A DNA stretch of 17,500 bases from Botryococcus braunii (lineage: Eukaryota > Chlorophyta > Trebouxiophyceae), in contig KV908627.1 in assembly GCA_002005505.1 (NCBI GenBank), positions 117,340 through 134,839 on the forward strand, read 5' to 3'. Both the position numbers and the translations under genes were made by a program. The first letter of the stretch is position 1. Each line of letters begins with the position of its first letter. The notes beneath the pieces are model-generated. The model made no database searches. It was not told where the DNA came from and was given only the letters and a program-made list of their open reading frames with translations. Shown in pieces: positions 9,356 to 17,500 of the stretch.

Positions 9356-9610
9356 GAGAGAGGGAGGGAGGAGGGAGGGAGGGAGGGAGGGAGGGAGGGA
9401 GGAGGGAGGGAGGGGGGAGGAGGGGGGAGGAGGGAGGGAGGGAGGGAGGGAGGGAGGAGGGGGAGGGAGGGAGGGAGGGAGGGAGGGAGGGGGGGAGGGA
9501 GGGAGGGAGGGAGGGGGGAGGGGGGAGGGAGGAGGGAGGGAGGGAGGGAGGGAGGGGGAGGAGGGAGGGAGGAGGGAGGGAGGGAGGGGGGAGGAGAGGA
9601 GAGAGGAGGG

Positions 9611-9709
<99 letters not shown>

Positions 9710-9735
9710 GAGGGGGGGAGATGGAGAGAGAGCGG
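9083..9735. repeat. Long polypurine tract, (GA)n and (GGGA)n
   Basis: About 650 bp is almost wholly purine on the plus strand. A G-rich lead-in (9083-9240) is followed by GA runs (9253-9360), then GGGA/GGA tetra- and trinucleotides (9361-9595), then long GA runs again (9620-9710), with very few pyrimidines after about 9250. The apparent 200-350 codon frames (Arg-Glu-Gly on one strand, Ser-Leu-Pro on the other) are repeat products. Mirror-symmetric polypurine of this kind can form triplex H-DNA, and the G-runs can form quadruplexes. Confidence 0.95.
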
Positions 9736-9868
9736 GTGGGGGGGGGGGGGAGGGAGGGAGGGCGAGGGGGGTTGTGGGGTGAACCACAACCCCACAACCC
9801 CCCTCGCCCTCCCTCTCCCTCCCTCCCCCCCCACCCCCCGGCTCTCTCTCCATCTCCCCCCCCCCTTG
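9712..9868. repeat. Inverted repeat, arms about 70 bp
   Basis: The left arm (about 9712-9779) runs GGGGGAGATGGAGAGAGAGC, then a G-run, GGGAGGGAGGGCG, and GGGGTTGTGGGG. The right arm (about 9790-9868) is its reverse complement with small length differences in the homopolymers. The loop is about 10 bases (TGAACCACAA). The arms are far more alike in mixed words such as GAGATGGAGAGAGAG than chance would give, so this is a real fold-back or a fold-back assembly artefact. Confidence 0.88.
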
Positions 9869-9869
9869 G

Positions 9870-10951
9870 ATGTTTGTATGGAATGTTGGGTTTGTGTGCT
9901 GAGTGTGATTCCCCTGACTAGGCCCAGACAGCAAAGATGGCTGCTGCAGCCGCGATGCTGACAAGTAGAGCGTTGGGGACCTGGCACTAGCAGGAGCTCT
10001 GTGGGGCCTGCTTTCGTGCGCTACAGTGTCTGGGACGGAGGCGGGCGCAGAGCTGCCTGCCTGAAACGTGACGGTAGAACCCATCATCTCTGCGGGGCGC
10101 AAAACTGCCATAACCCATTGTCAGAACGTGGTGCTCTCACGACTGTTTATTTACCAGACACTGTAGCGCACCCAAGTACATGCAAGCATACCGCACCACA
10201 GCCTCCTGATCGGTCACCGGCCACCCTTCACCGACTACACTGTTGAAAAAGAAAAACTGCTCAGCCATGCCTAAAATGGAGGCGGGAAGTGGTCTACCTA
10301 GGTGAGAAACTAAGTAAACAAGGTGAATTTCGTCTTATCCGTTCTCATTCCCCTGGCAAAACCTGGCAGACAAGCCTTATAATAGTCTGTGAATTTACTG
10401 GTCAAGAAAAACGGGTTCTGTTGAAACAGGCCGTGCCCCAGCGCATAGTAGGCTCAACGCCTCATTGTCACGTGGACTCCTGGAAGAACATCGTTCACAT
10501 CTAGGGCCGCACTGTACCAGTTGGAGAAAAAGCCAACGGAAGAACGGAACGTTCCAGAACCTAAACAAAATGTTCGGATCCATTACTCATTGTCTTCGTA
10601 CCATGGTCACCAAATTCTAAACCCCTAAACCGTAAGCCTCAACACTCACCCCTAAACCCTGAAAACACGACCAGGAAACACCAGAACAGACATTGTTCCG
10701 GAACGTTCTGTTGTTCCGCTGGCATAGTATGGCGGTTTGAGGACATGCACAGAACACACTCAGCGAGTCTAAATTCTGATAAGAAGCGGGGAAGTACAGA
10801 ACAATCTCCACAGCATGGGCCCCCCGGCTTACAGAGATGTCAACAGAAGGCACAGCAGGAAGCCCACGTGTACAGTCTAAAAGCTGAAGCCACAGCTGAT
10901 TCAAGACCACTTTAGGTTCCAAAAGGAAAGGATCGTTAAATTACCTCTCTT
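9870..10951. other. No recognisable gene; possible AP2 3' flank
   Basis: No domain is seen on either strand. The region contains small palindromes such as GGAACGTTCC and GTTCCGGAAC (near 10550 and 10698) and two CCCTAAA-like words near 10622 and 10649. The part nearest 10951 would be the 3' untranslated region of the AP2 gene if its last exon is as drawn. Confidence 0.4.
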
Positions 10952-11194
10952 TTAAAGGGGGGGGGGGAGGTAAAAGGGTAGGGGTAGGGGGTTGGAAGGT
11001 AAGCGACGCACTGGGCTGGTCTCCGGCAGCCAGCCAACCACAGAATAGGGCCTCCCCTTTCGGTATATCAGGGGTGTGTCGCCCCCTCTGAAGTTACATT
11101 CCGCATCTGGTCCTCTGATGCGTCTGCAAGCGTTGTCATACGCCAGGGCAGCCTCTAGTGCGGTTTCATAACGTCCACGCCAGGGCCGTTTGCC
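10952..11194 (-). CDS. AP2/ERF-domain transcription factor, last visible exon
   Basis: This exon carries the second half of the AP2 DNA-binding domain. It opens right after an acceptor GGGTGCAG and reads GKRPWRGRYETALEAALAYD, then an N-A-C-R-R-I stretch, then RGPDAECNF. That matches the family's W-L-G-x-F/Y, x-T-A-E-E-A-A-x-A-Y-D amphipathic helix and the closing R-G-x-x-A-x-x-N-F. Here W-L-G is W-R-G. The frame continues about 45 residues past the domain (DTPLIYRKGRPYSVVGW, then Pro/Leu-rich) to TAA at 10952-10954. The last part is coded by a C homopolymer, so the true end may come earlier by splicing at a further donor. AP2 proteins bind DNA in the nucleus and regulate transcription. The target is not predictable from this sequence. 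Confidence 0.8.
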   Translation of the reverse strand, partial: GKRPWRGRYETALEAALAYDNACRRIRGPDAECNFRGGDTPLIYRKGRPYSVVGWLPETSPVRRLPSNPLPLPFYLPPPL

Positions 11195-11403
11195 CTGCAC
11201 CCACATTCCAGCCCCCTCATCATCGCCCTCTCCGGCTTGGGCTGTCCCCAGGTTCAGACTGGGCGTTGGCACCACAACACATGGTGTCAGACACAGAACA
11301 TCTTCAATCTACCTCATCAGATCCCATGCTCGTTGAACACCCCCAACACAGACCATGGTCCCAAGCGACTGATCTGGATGAGCTAAGAGAGATGGGAGCC
11401 AAC
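11195..11403 (-). other. Intron inside the AP2 domain
   Basis: On the minus strand this 209-bp stretch begins GTTGGC after ACG and ends GTGCAG, so it has GT-AG borders. It removes an in-frame TAG that otherwise ends the upstream half domain. Both borders are in phase 0, and joining the flanks rebuilds a continuous AP2 domain (EIRDKAT directly followed by GKRPW). The rebuilt domain is itself strong evidence for this splice. Confidence 0.8.
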
Positions 11404-11625
11404 CGTGGCTTTATCCCGAATTTCGAAGGCGTATGTGCCAGAATCGCGCGGCCGCACGCCGATGTACTTTACAGGCGCGTCCCTGCTTGCGGCATGAGCC
11501 GCTGGTGATGCCTTTTCAAGCCCTCCCCGACGCGCCAGCGTCCTCCCCCTCACATTAGCAGACGTAGATTTGGCTCCCTGCCTTTGCCGTCCATCATCCC
11601 TTTCCCGCCTGCTGCCTCCAGCCTG
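11404..11625 (-). CDS. AP2/ERF-domain transcription factor, middle exon
   Basis: This exon of 222 bp (74 codons) begins after a TTTCTGCAG acceptor. A basic, Gln/Arg-rich stretch (QAGGSRRERDDGRQRQG) and a second basic segment could serve as a nuclear localisation signal. They are followed by the first half of the AP2 domain, KYIGVRPRDSGTYAFEIRDK. That matches the family's Y-x-G-V-R...A-E-I-R-D strands; the usual W-G-K-W is replaced by D-S-G-T-Y, so the first hairpin is shortened or altered. The full domain across both exons is about 56 residues, close to the usual 57-60. Only one AP2 domain is visible. A divergent algal-type AP2 is likely; assigning it to the DREB, ERF or ANT class is not possible here. 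Confidence 0.78.
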
Positions 11626-11917
11626 CTGCAGAAACACTATTATTTAGTGTCATCCATCAGAGTCGTCATGCGATCCTCAACCTATAAGGTCCACTGATTG
11701 TGGTGGTCACAACCCTATAAGGAATCACGGGAACAAAAGTATACACGCGCATCAGCACAAAGCAGCAAGGTATGTACTCCACGCAGGGTTCCGCTCATAG
11801 TAGTAGTAGTAGTAGCAGTAGCAGTAGCAGTAGCACTAGTAGTGGTAACAGTAACAATGATGATGATGATGATGATGATGATATGATGATGATGATGATG
11901 ATGATGATATGATGATG

Positions 11918-11949
<32 letters not shown>

Positions 11950-12010
11950 GATGATGACGATGACGGTTCGGCAAGAAGAGATACAATCCAGGAGGGAATG
12001 GGAGATAAAC
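11626..12010 (-). other. Probable intron holding a trinucleotide microsatellite
   Basis: On the minus strand it starts GTTTAT after CATCCAG and ends TTTCTGCAG: GT-AG borders, 385 bp, phase 0 at both ends. Most of it is the trinucleotide repeat at 11797-11967. A TAA just upstream of the acceptor (near 11645) blocks direct read-through, so an intron is needed if 12011-12388 belongs to this gene. Confidence 0.5.
11797..11967. repeat. AGT/AGC then GAT trinucleotide microsatellite
   Basis: The left part is TAG/CAG-type triplets (11799-11838). The main part is about 35 GAT triplets, with two ATATGAT phase slips (near 11880 and 11908), one GGT and a GAC end. On the minus strand it is ATC repeats, which explains apparent poly-His and poly-Ile frames. 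Confidence 0.95.
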
Positions 12011-12388
12011 CTGGATGCTGGAGCAATCTGTAGATGGTGAAGAGAGGCCCTGCCTCAAACGTAAGACATCTACAGGTTTCGACCGGTACATCTGATGGGC
12101 GGAAGCCTGTCCCCGAGACCCATCAGCACTCTCAACGGTGTTTCCTGTGGCGCCGGCCTCGCTCTCAGAGAGGCGCTCAGCAACCAGAGGGGGGGACCCT
12201 ATGAGGGCCTCCCCGGATGCCAGCCTGGCAGGGGCCCTGGGGGACCACTTGCCTGGTCCCTTGGCATCTTCTGGCGCGAGCTGCAGCTGCAATTCGCTGT
12301 GCAAGTCCGCCTGCTGTACCTCACCCCACCGTAAGATGGACCCCTTCTCAATGCCTCGCTGAACAAGTAGCTTCGCAGTGCATAATGG
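12011..12388 (-). CDS. Probable upstream exon of the AP2 gene
   Basis: The minus strand is open from an in-frame TAG (12389-12391) down to the donor at 12011. It reads like a low-complexity regulatory-protein region, not a repeat: GIEKGSILRWGEVQQADL, HSELQLQLAPEDAKG, then Ser/Gly/Ala-rich sequence and SSPSTDCSSIQ just before the donor. The donor phase fits the acceptor at 11626. No in-frame ATG lies near the 5' end, so translation must start in an exon further upstream or at the internal ATG near 12095. The left limit could be an acceptor such as TTGTTCAG or GCGAAG (about 12360-12375). No domain is recognised; it joins the gene only by frame and position. Confidence 0.4.
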
Positions 12389-12409
12389 CTATCCCCTCAC
12401 CCCTGCGTG

Positions 12410-12464
12410 TGCACACCCACACAGTGACACACGCACACACACACACACACACACACCACACACA

Positions 12465-12517
<53 letters not shown>

Positions 12518-12526
12518 CACACGCCC
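12410..12526. repeat. CA microsatellite
   Basis: CA dinucleotides with CC slips at about 12454-12474 are followed by a purer run to 12513 and looser CACGC words to about 12615. It lies just upstream of the probable AP2 exon, in what would be an upstream intron or the promoter side. Confidence 0.95.
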
Positions 12527-12599
12527 GTACGCCCACCCGCCCGCCCGCCCACATGCGCGCACGTGCGCTCACGCAAGCACACAGCACACACCCGTGCGC

Positions 12600-12800
12600 T
12601 CACGCAAGTACACAGCAAACCCCTCCCTCCCTCCCTCCCTGCATCCCCCCCATTCTCCTCCCGTCCCCTCACCCTCTCCCCTCTCTCCGCCCCCTCACCC
12701 TCATCTCCTGTCTTCCCCCAGCAATCATCTATGGACCCCTCACTCTCCCTCTCTGTCTCCCCCTTCTCTCCCACACCCCCCCCCCTCTCAGAACGCACAG
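12600..12800. repeat. C-rich pyrimidine tract
   Basis: Mostly C and T on the plus strand, with CCCTCCCTCCCTCCC and many CCCC and CTCTCC words, ending in a C homopolymer near 12776-12785. It is the strand opposite of the purine tract at 9083-9735, but shorter and less pure. Confidence 0.8.
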
Positions 12801-13061
12801 CCACTTCTGTACAACAGCTTCTCTAGTTTTGAACGATTTCTGGCAAACCCAGAAATCGACCCAAGAACCACCAAACAAAGCAAGGGGGTTGATGCGACGT
12901 TTCTTGAGCAAGGTTTGAAAGTTCACAGCTTGGGATGCAGAAACTGCTGTTTTCTTAAAGACAATTATTGCAAGGCCAAAATAGCTGTGGATAAACTTGG
13001 GGGACTGACATCTTTCTCATCTTCTGCTGCCCACTCGGGTCGACCGCCAAATCGGTCCTGA
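12793..13061 (+). CDS. Doubtful exon, unknown product
   Basis: A frame is open from a strong acceptor-like CCCCCCCCTCTCAG (about 12779-12792) to TGA at 13059-13061. Its peptide is mixed in composition (NAQPLLYNSFSSFERFLANP, a K/T-rich stretch, GCRNCCF, KAKIAVDKLGG). It is not a repeat product, but I recognise no domain and see no partner exon. It may be chance after a pyrimidine tract. Confidence 0.18.
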
Positions 13062-13764
13062 CCAGTATGCTTTTCCATTTTCGGTTCCCACTCCGCCTGC
13101 TCCTCCTTCCTGCAGGTCCCCAAGAGACAGGCCCTCAACCAAGTCGATATGCCCCTGATTCACTTCCACGATGCTACATGACCCTAGCCTTCATCATCCC
13201 CCACCTAGTGGCAATGATGACATGCATTCCAATTGGTGAAAAAAAAAAAACACAGATGTAAAAATGCGCGCATATTACACAGATGTGCCTGGCCTTTTGC
13301 AGCTACTAGAAGGCCATTTGGCTGAGATGCCAGGAGCAAGACCGTGCACGCCCACAGATCCTCATGACGCAGATAGCATCGTGTGAAGTTTGCATGAGCC
13401 CTGACCCATGATCACCAAGGGATTCTTCACCTTGACCGGGCATTTGTCGACTACCTGGAACGGTGGCTTCTGTCGTGGCCTGCCCAGTTCTGTGCAGATT
13501 TCTGATTTGCTATTTCAATGATATGGTAGGCGTGGTCTTAACATAGCACCATAAGAATGTTAACGGTCTCAACTAAATACATCTTTGACCACAACATTTG
13601 TGGGTTCTTGACTTCCCGTCTGTTAACAACGTTGTCATTATCCTTGATAGCATGGCTTTACAATCGCTCTATAGCACAAGATCTGCACGTGCACGTGGCA
13701 ACTAGAATTGGATGCCCTCATAATAATTGAATTACACTTTTGGATATCACAAACGACAGGGTAG
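13062..13764. other. No recognisable gene
   Basis: AT-moderate sequence with an A10 homopolymer near 13240. I see no domain, RNA gene or repeat worth naming. Confidence 0.5.
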
Positions 13765-13832
13765 CTACCTATATATACCTACCTATATATACCTACCTAT
13801 ATATAGCTACCTATATAAACCGATATATAGAT
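13765..13832. repeat. 14-bp tandem repeat ACCTACCTATATAT
   Basis: About four units are visible, three close and the last diverged (GCTACCTATATAAA), followed by ATATATAGATATCC. AT-rich and probably easily unwound. Confidence 0.85.
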
Positions 13833-14259
13833 ATCCATAGAGGCTTTAGCAATTCTTGTAAGGACCTCCGAAGCCATGACCATGAGTGATAACATATCTG
13901 ATATGATCTCTAGCTCGAGAGAGCAAGATGATCTAGAATATCATATCCTATGTATTATCCTATATAGCAACATAACAGCGCGCTGGATTGAATCCGTTTT
14001 TCAGCCTCCGGTAGTAAATTTGGATACCCACCTAGTGCTGCTAGCCGGTCCCGAAGCCAAATGGCGGAATTGATGGAACGTAAGACTCCTACTAAGAGTG
14101 ACCATAAGTTTCAGAACTTTTGCACTGTACTTGAATTTCCAATTTACAGAACCGTCTGATGTTTCTGGATCCCGCAATTGCAAGGACGGCAGTACTACAA
14201 TCAACGCTACAGTCATTTAAAGCCTGAACGCAGCCTTTTGTAAATACTTTCTGGGACTC

Positions 14260-14336
14260 CACTGGATGCGCCTTAGGCACCGGCAATGACGAACTTATTG
14301 ACTAATCATTGCTGGTGCCTGAGGCGCATCCAAGTG
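14260..14336. repeat. Hairpin inverted repeat with 30-bp stem
   Basis: CACTGGATGCGCCTTAGGCA (from 14260), continuing to 14289, pairs with 14306-14336. There are two mismatches in the 26-bp core, one bulged base near the end, and a 16-base loop (14290-14305). The stem is not made of simple repeat. Size and near-perfect pairing resemble a short plant miRNA precursor or a tiny fold-back/MITE remnant. It sits in a gene-poor stretch. Confidence 0.85.
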
Positions 14337-14982
14337 TATGAGTACTCTCGCCAAGTGCTGGTCTGGTATTGGTCATGGAAAAACTGATCAATAAAACAAA
14401 CACAGATTGTACATAAACTGTGTGCTATATTTGAAAACACTTTTTTGAATATACTCCATCGAGTGTACTGGATGGAAACTAAAACTACTGTGTTCATACG
14501 TAGGCCTGTTCCTAAAAACACATGACTTTTGGCACCGTTGCCACATGTTCGTAACTATCTAATAGGAGGAGCATGGTCTAGATTGTTGTACGCCATAACT
14601 CACCTTTTAAAGGTATCCAGAAGATATGGTGTTTGCAAAGTTTACTGTATTGTATTTACACTGGGTGGTAGGTCGGCACCTGCACCAAAGTTTACAAGAA
14701 TAAGCGCAGCATGGCACAAGAAAATTAAGAAAACACTTTTTCCCACTTCCGCATACTTCTTTCCATCAGACTGTATGCGTCGAACATACGGCCTGCGAAA
14801 ACATGCTTGTGGCATAATTGTCAGCTAGCACAATGTTCACATCTAAGCAACACAATATATGAGGCTAGCCCCTTAACAGTGAGACAGAAATTTAAGCTTT
14901 GAAAACCAACACTAACCACATTCTGAACGGATACCTCGAGCCGAAAGTTTTCAACCCAGACACGCTCTTATGTTGTGTTCTA

Positions 14983-15012
14983 GAACTATTTCAGAGATCT
15001 CTGAAATAGTTC
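14983..15012. repeat. Perfect 30-bp palindrome
   Basis: GAACTATTTCAGAGA is followed at once by its exact reverse complement, with no loop. It overlaps a 10-bp palindrome GTTCTAGAAC at 14977-14986. As DNA it could bind a dimeric protein symmetrically. As RNA it lacks room for a loop unless the centre opens. Confidence 0.95.
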
Positions 15013-16627
15013 ATTGAGGAACTCTAACGGGTCAAAGGTGCACTATACATAAGCATATTTATTATTATGCTTGTATCACTCGTCATATCACATATCCCAA
15101 GGCATATTGTAAGTGGAGTAGGCCCTCTCCACGGGACTCCAGCACTTCGCCACTCTCCAAACCCGGGAGCAACATCCGTGACGAACATCATGACTCTGGA
15201 CATTTAGAATGGTTGTAGATAAGATCGTTCCCCGGTGATAGATTTTAATAAAAAGAACATCTGCTTTATGAAATCACCGATAATTGTTGTTATAACACGC
15301 AATTTTACGTACACACGGTAGGTATATATATATCTTCACCTTGTCCGTACTGGCAGGAAGCAAAACCTGTTCCTCTTTGGAACTGCTGGGTTGCAGTTCT
15401 GGCCTATGCCTTGGGGTTCACACGCTTAAAACTTTTGAAACAGATACGAATAAAAATCACTTGGGTAAAGTTCACTCCCGGAGGTTGGGAGTCGGCATCC
15501 TTGCAGTTTGCAGACTCACAACTGTTTACGGTATACCGAAAAAGCTTTAGCCTCAAGGGGGATTTTGTCTTTAAAACACTTACTATTGGGGCTACGTTCC
15601 ATTGTCTACCTTCTGGACGCCTATACATCCGCAGGGATCGCCATTGCTGCCGTTGTCCTTCTGGCTCGCCACGTGTTCCATGTTCGTCGACTTGAGTCAA
15701 GTGACCGTGACCCGGGGTCACTGACCCCGTCCGTTGCGGCGAGTCGCCGTCGGCGAGTGGCTGTTGGCGCTGACTTAAGGAAGGCTGACTGAAGGAAGGC
15801 ACTGACCTGCTCCCAGGTAGCCGAGTCGCCTCAATCCCTGAACCAGCCATTTCAATACGCTTCCCCGGCCGGTGGGAATCGGCCCTGTAACCTGTACTGA
15901 AGAAAAAGTCCACCGTCATCAAATACATATGAATCCCAGCCCACGCCCCTAAAAAGCCCCCGCCTGAAAATCCCCCCCTCCAAAATCCCACGCCCCACCA
16001 ATGGAAAACCCATCACCATCACAAATCCCACAGATATGTCCCATTTAAATGCCAATACAAAAAAGGCTGGCATGTCAGAAACGGAAGGTTTTGTGGACAG
16101 ACATATCAGTTGTCAACTCATGTGCCTCATAAGCCCCCCTCCCCTTTCCCCCGGCCCCCCCAAAAAGAAACACTGCCAAAATGTCCCACATAATACACAA
16201 ATCCCTGACCCTCATTTACTAAAAAAACAGGAGCCCAAATGATAGCAAGGTCAAGAAAGGTGGGGGGGGGATGGGATGAGCAGATAGATGATCATCATGA
16301 CTGCATCTCACCAGCAACATATTGCAAGGTCATCTCCATATTCCAGCTGGGAGGGAATCCTTTCCTTGCCGGAAACACCATTCCTGTCCTCTAGAGCAAA
16401 TTCCTCGGCACATCTCTGTGTTGAAGCTGGTGAAGAACGTCAGGAAGGACAGGGGAAGTCGCTGTCCACATGCATACCTGTGCCGTCAATATCTTGTCGG
16501 GAAATAGCCAAGATTAAGTTAAAGCATACTAATCAAATAACAAATGGTGATGACACAGACCACGTCAACAGCAAGGAGGTGGAGGCTGTCGTCACCCGGG
16601 AACCTCCACTCCTTGTTCAGATTGTGG
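15013..16627. other. No firmly recognised gene
   Basis: A 195-codon minus-strand frame (about 15404-15991) has mixed composition but no recognisable motif. Nested short palindromes lie at 15707-15756 (for example CGGGGTCA-C-TGACCCCG and CGGCGA-G-TCGCCG). C-rich patches occur at 15940-15990 and 16135-16160. Confidence 0.4.
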
Positions 16628-17040
16628 GTTGAGACGCGTAGGCCGGACTTGGTCTTTCTTTACTGGGATGGGGGGCGGGATCTGTATGTCGACGTTGTGA
16701 GGACCTCTCCACTCGCTGCCTCTTATTGGGCTGGTGGTGGGGGTTTTGTGCCTGGTGGGGCTGCGGCTGGCATTTTGGCCTCGTACAGGGAGATTCTCCT
16801 TAGGCAGCCACCACATGCCGTTTTCTGACCCTTTCGCGTTTGAGACATTTGGGGGGTTTAATACGGCAGTGGAGGAGTTCTTGAAGCGGCTCCAAGGCCT
16901 GGTTAATCAGGCGCTAGTTGCGCATGAAGACCTTGTATGGTTGTCTACGCATAGGCGGGTGAGCTTTGCGGGAACCCCGGGCCGTTGACCGGCAATTGGC
17001 GGCGCGGCTTCCTTCTGGGAGGGTTGACGTTCGATTTTAG
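16628..17040 (+). pseudogene. Non-LTR retroelement, C-terminal tail of pol, frameshifted
   Basis: Three frames together give the tail that follows the reverse transcriptase in a class of plant and algal non-LTR elements. From 16628: RRPDLVFLYWDGGRDLYVDV, then TSPLAASY, GGFVPGGAAAG and SYREILLRQPPHAVF. After a shift near 16826: DPFAFETFGGFNTAVEEFLK, then RLQGLVNQALVAHEDLVW and THRRVSFA. After a second shift near 16975: AVDRQLAARLPSGRVDVRF and TAG at 17038. The order D-V-x-x-x-S-P-L...G-G-A-A...F-A-F-E-T-F-G...R-x-S-F-A...R-Q-L-A-A-R-L-P is what I remember of this family. The catalytic reverse transcriptase is absent, so this is a 5'-truncated copy, the usual outcome of LINE insertion. No poly(A) tail is visible at the 3' end. 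Confidence 0.6.
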
Positions 17041-17500
17041 GGTTGTGGGGTTTTTGTGGTGAGGGGGGGTGTGATTTCCTCTTATCTAATCCAAAAAATT
17101 CGGAAGACTTTAAACCCTTCGATACTGGGCAGACACAGTAAGTGCGCTGCCCCCGGGGTCTTCCAAAAGATCACGCAAAGTTTTTCAACCATACCCGCAA
17201 AGCTGTCTAAATCTTCAACTCCCAAACATTTAAGTGGTGATAAATATGTTAATACAAGACTCGGCGTGGATATGGGAGTCCGTGCTTTTCTGCCCATTAG
17301 GAGTGCCTTTCAGGGAGTAGCATATGCTTGTATTCACATACACAATCACAACAGACTTCCTAGTCTTCCAGCAACACTGCACCTACGTGGAAGCAAATTG
17401 AAAGGTTGCTGGCATTGGTATGTATGCAGCGTCTCCTTGACAATGTCGTTCTTGTTCGTCCGGTTCAGTTTGGACTCGTATACTGCGATTCGCAGTACTC
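17041..17500. other. Downstream flank, no recognised gene
   Basis: The first part, after the TAG, may be the 3' untranslated part of the retroelement (GGTTGTGGGGTTTTTG and G-runs). A 71-codon minus-strand frame (17082-17297) has an ordinary mixed composition but no motif I know. Confidence 0.4.

Noticed and set aside
9053..10111. 352-codon Ser/Leu/Pro-rich minus-strand frame and its plus-strand Arg/Glu/Gly partners
   Set aside because: They are translations of the GA/GGGA purine tract and have no non-repeat core.
10616..10665. CCCTAAA-like words suggesting an interstitial telomere
   Set aside because: Only a few scattered, imperfect heptamers and no tandem run.
11795..12026. Poly-His and poly-Ile peptide stretches on the minus strand
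   Set aside because: These come from the ATC repeat, which lies in an intron in the preferred gene model.
12217..13061. Plus-strand frames of about 230 codons with Thr-His repeats
   Set aside because: Their bulk is the CA microsatellite and the pyrimidine tract. Only the end (12793-13061) is kept, as a doubtful exon.
15404..15991. 195-codon minus-strand open frame of mixed composition
   Set aside because: No motif or splice-supported structure I can name. Kept only as a note because of its length and lack of repeats.

Overview
The window reads as nuclear DNA of a plant-lineage eukaryote, not of a bacterium, virus or organelle. It has no dense run of long open frames, it has long dinucleotide and trinucleotide microsatellites, it carries decayed retrotransposon pieces, and its one convincing gene is an intron-containing AP2/ERF-type transcription factor. 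AP2 plus Ty1/copia plus LINE remnants fits a streptophyte (a charophyte alga such as Chara is my guess; the species cannot be proved from the sequence). There is no operon structure, no CRISPR array, and I found no tRNA or rRNA.

Layout. 1-1820: short tandem and dispersed repeats, two GT microsatellites, a near-palindrome, and one doubtful exon with good splice signals. 2939-3540: an unusual array of TCCCAAA/TTTGGGA boxes with a 48/97-bp period. 4721-4816: a 48-bp direct duplication. 4910-5410: a frameshifted Ty1/copia RNase H remnant (+). 5940-6230: a probable LINE endonuclease remnant (-). 6437-6724: a second minisatellite with an exact 48-bp period. 7000-7990: a broken leucine-rich-repeat gene (-). 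9083-9870: a nearly pure purine tract of about 650 bp ending in a long inverted repeat. 10952-12388: the AP2 gene (-), with introns of about 209 and 385 bp, the larger one filled by a GAT/ATC microsatellite. 12410-12800: CA microsatellite and C-rich pyrimidine tract. 13062-16627: mostly unrecognised DNA holding a 14-bp tandem repeat, a miRNA-precursor-like hairpin and a perfect 30-bp palindrome. 16628-17040: the frameshifted 3' tail of a non-LTR retroelement (+).

The genes do not form a pathway. Only the AP2 gene looks potentially functional; the LRR, copia and LINE parts are all broken. The best candidates for something undescribed are the helically spaced TCCCAAA array, the repeated occurrence of a 48-bp period at three separate loci, the hairpin at 14260-14336, and the purine tract with its inverted-repeat end. 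I saw no obviously new multi-gene system.
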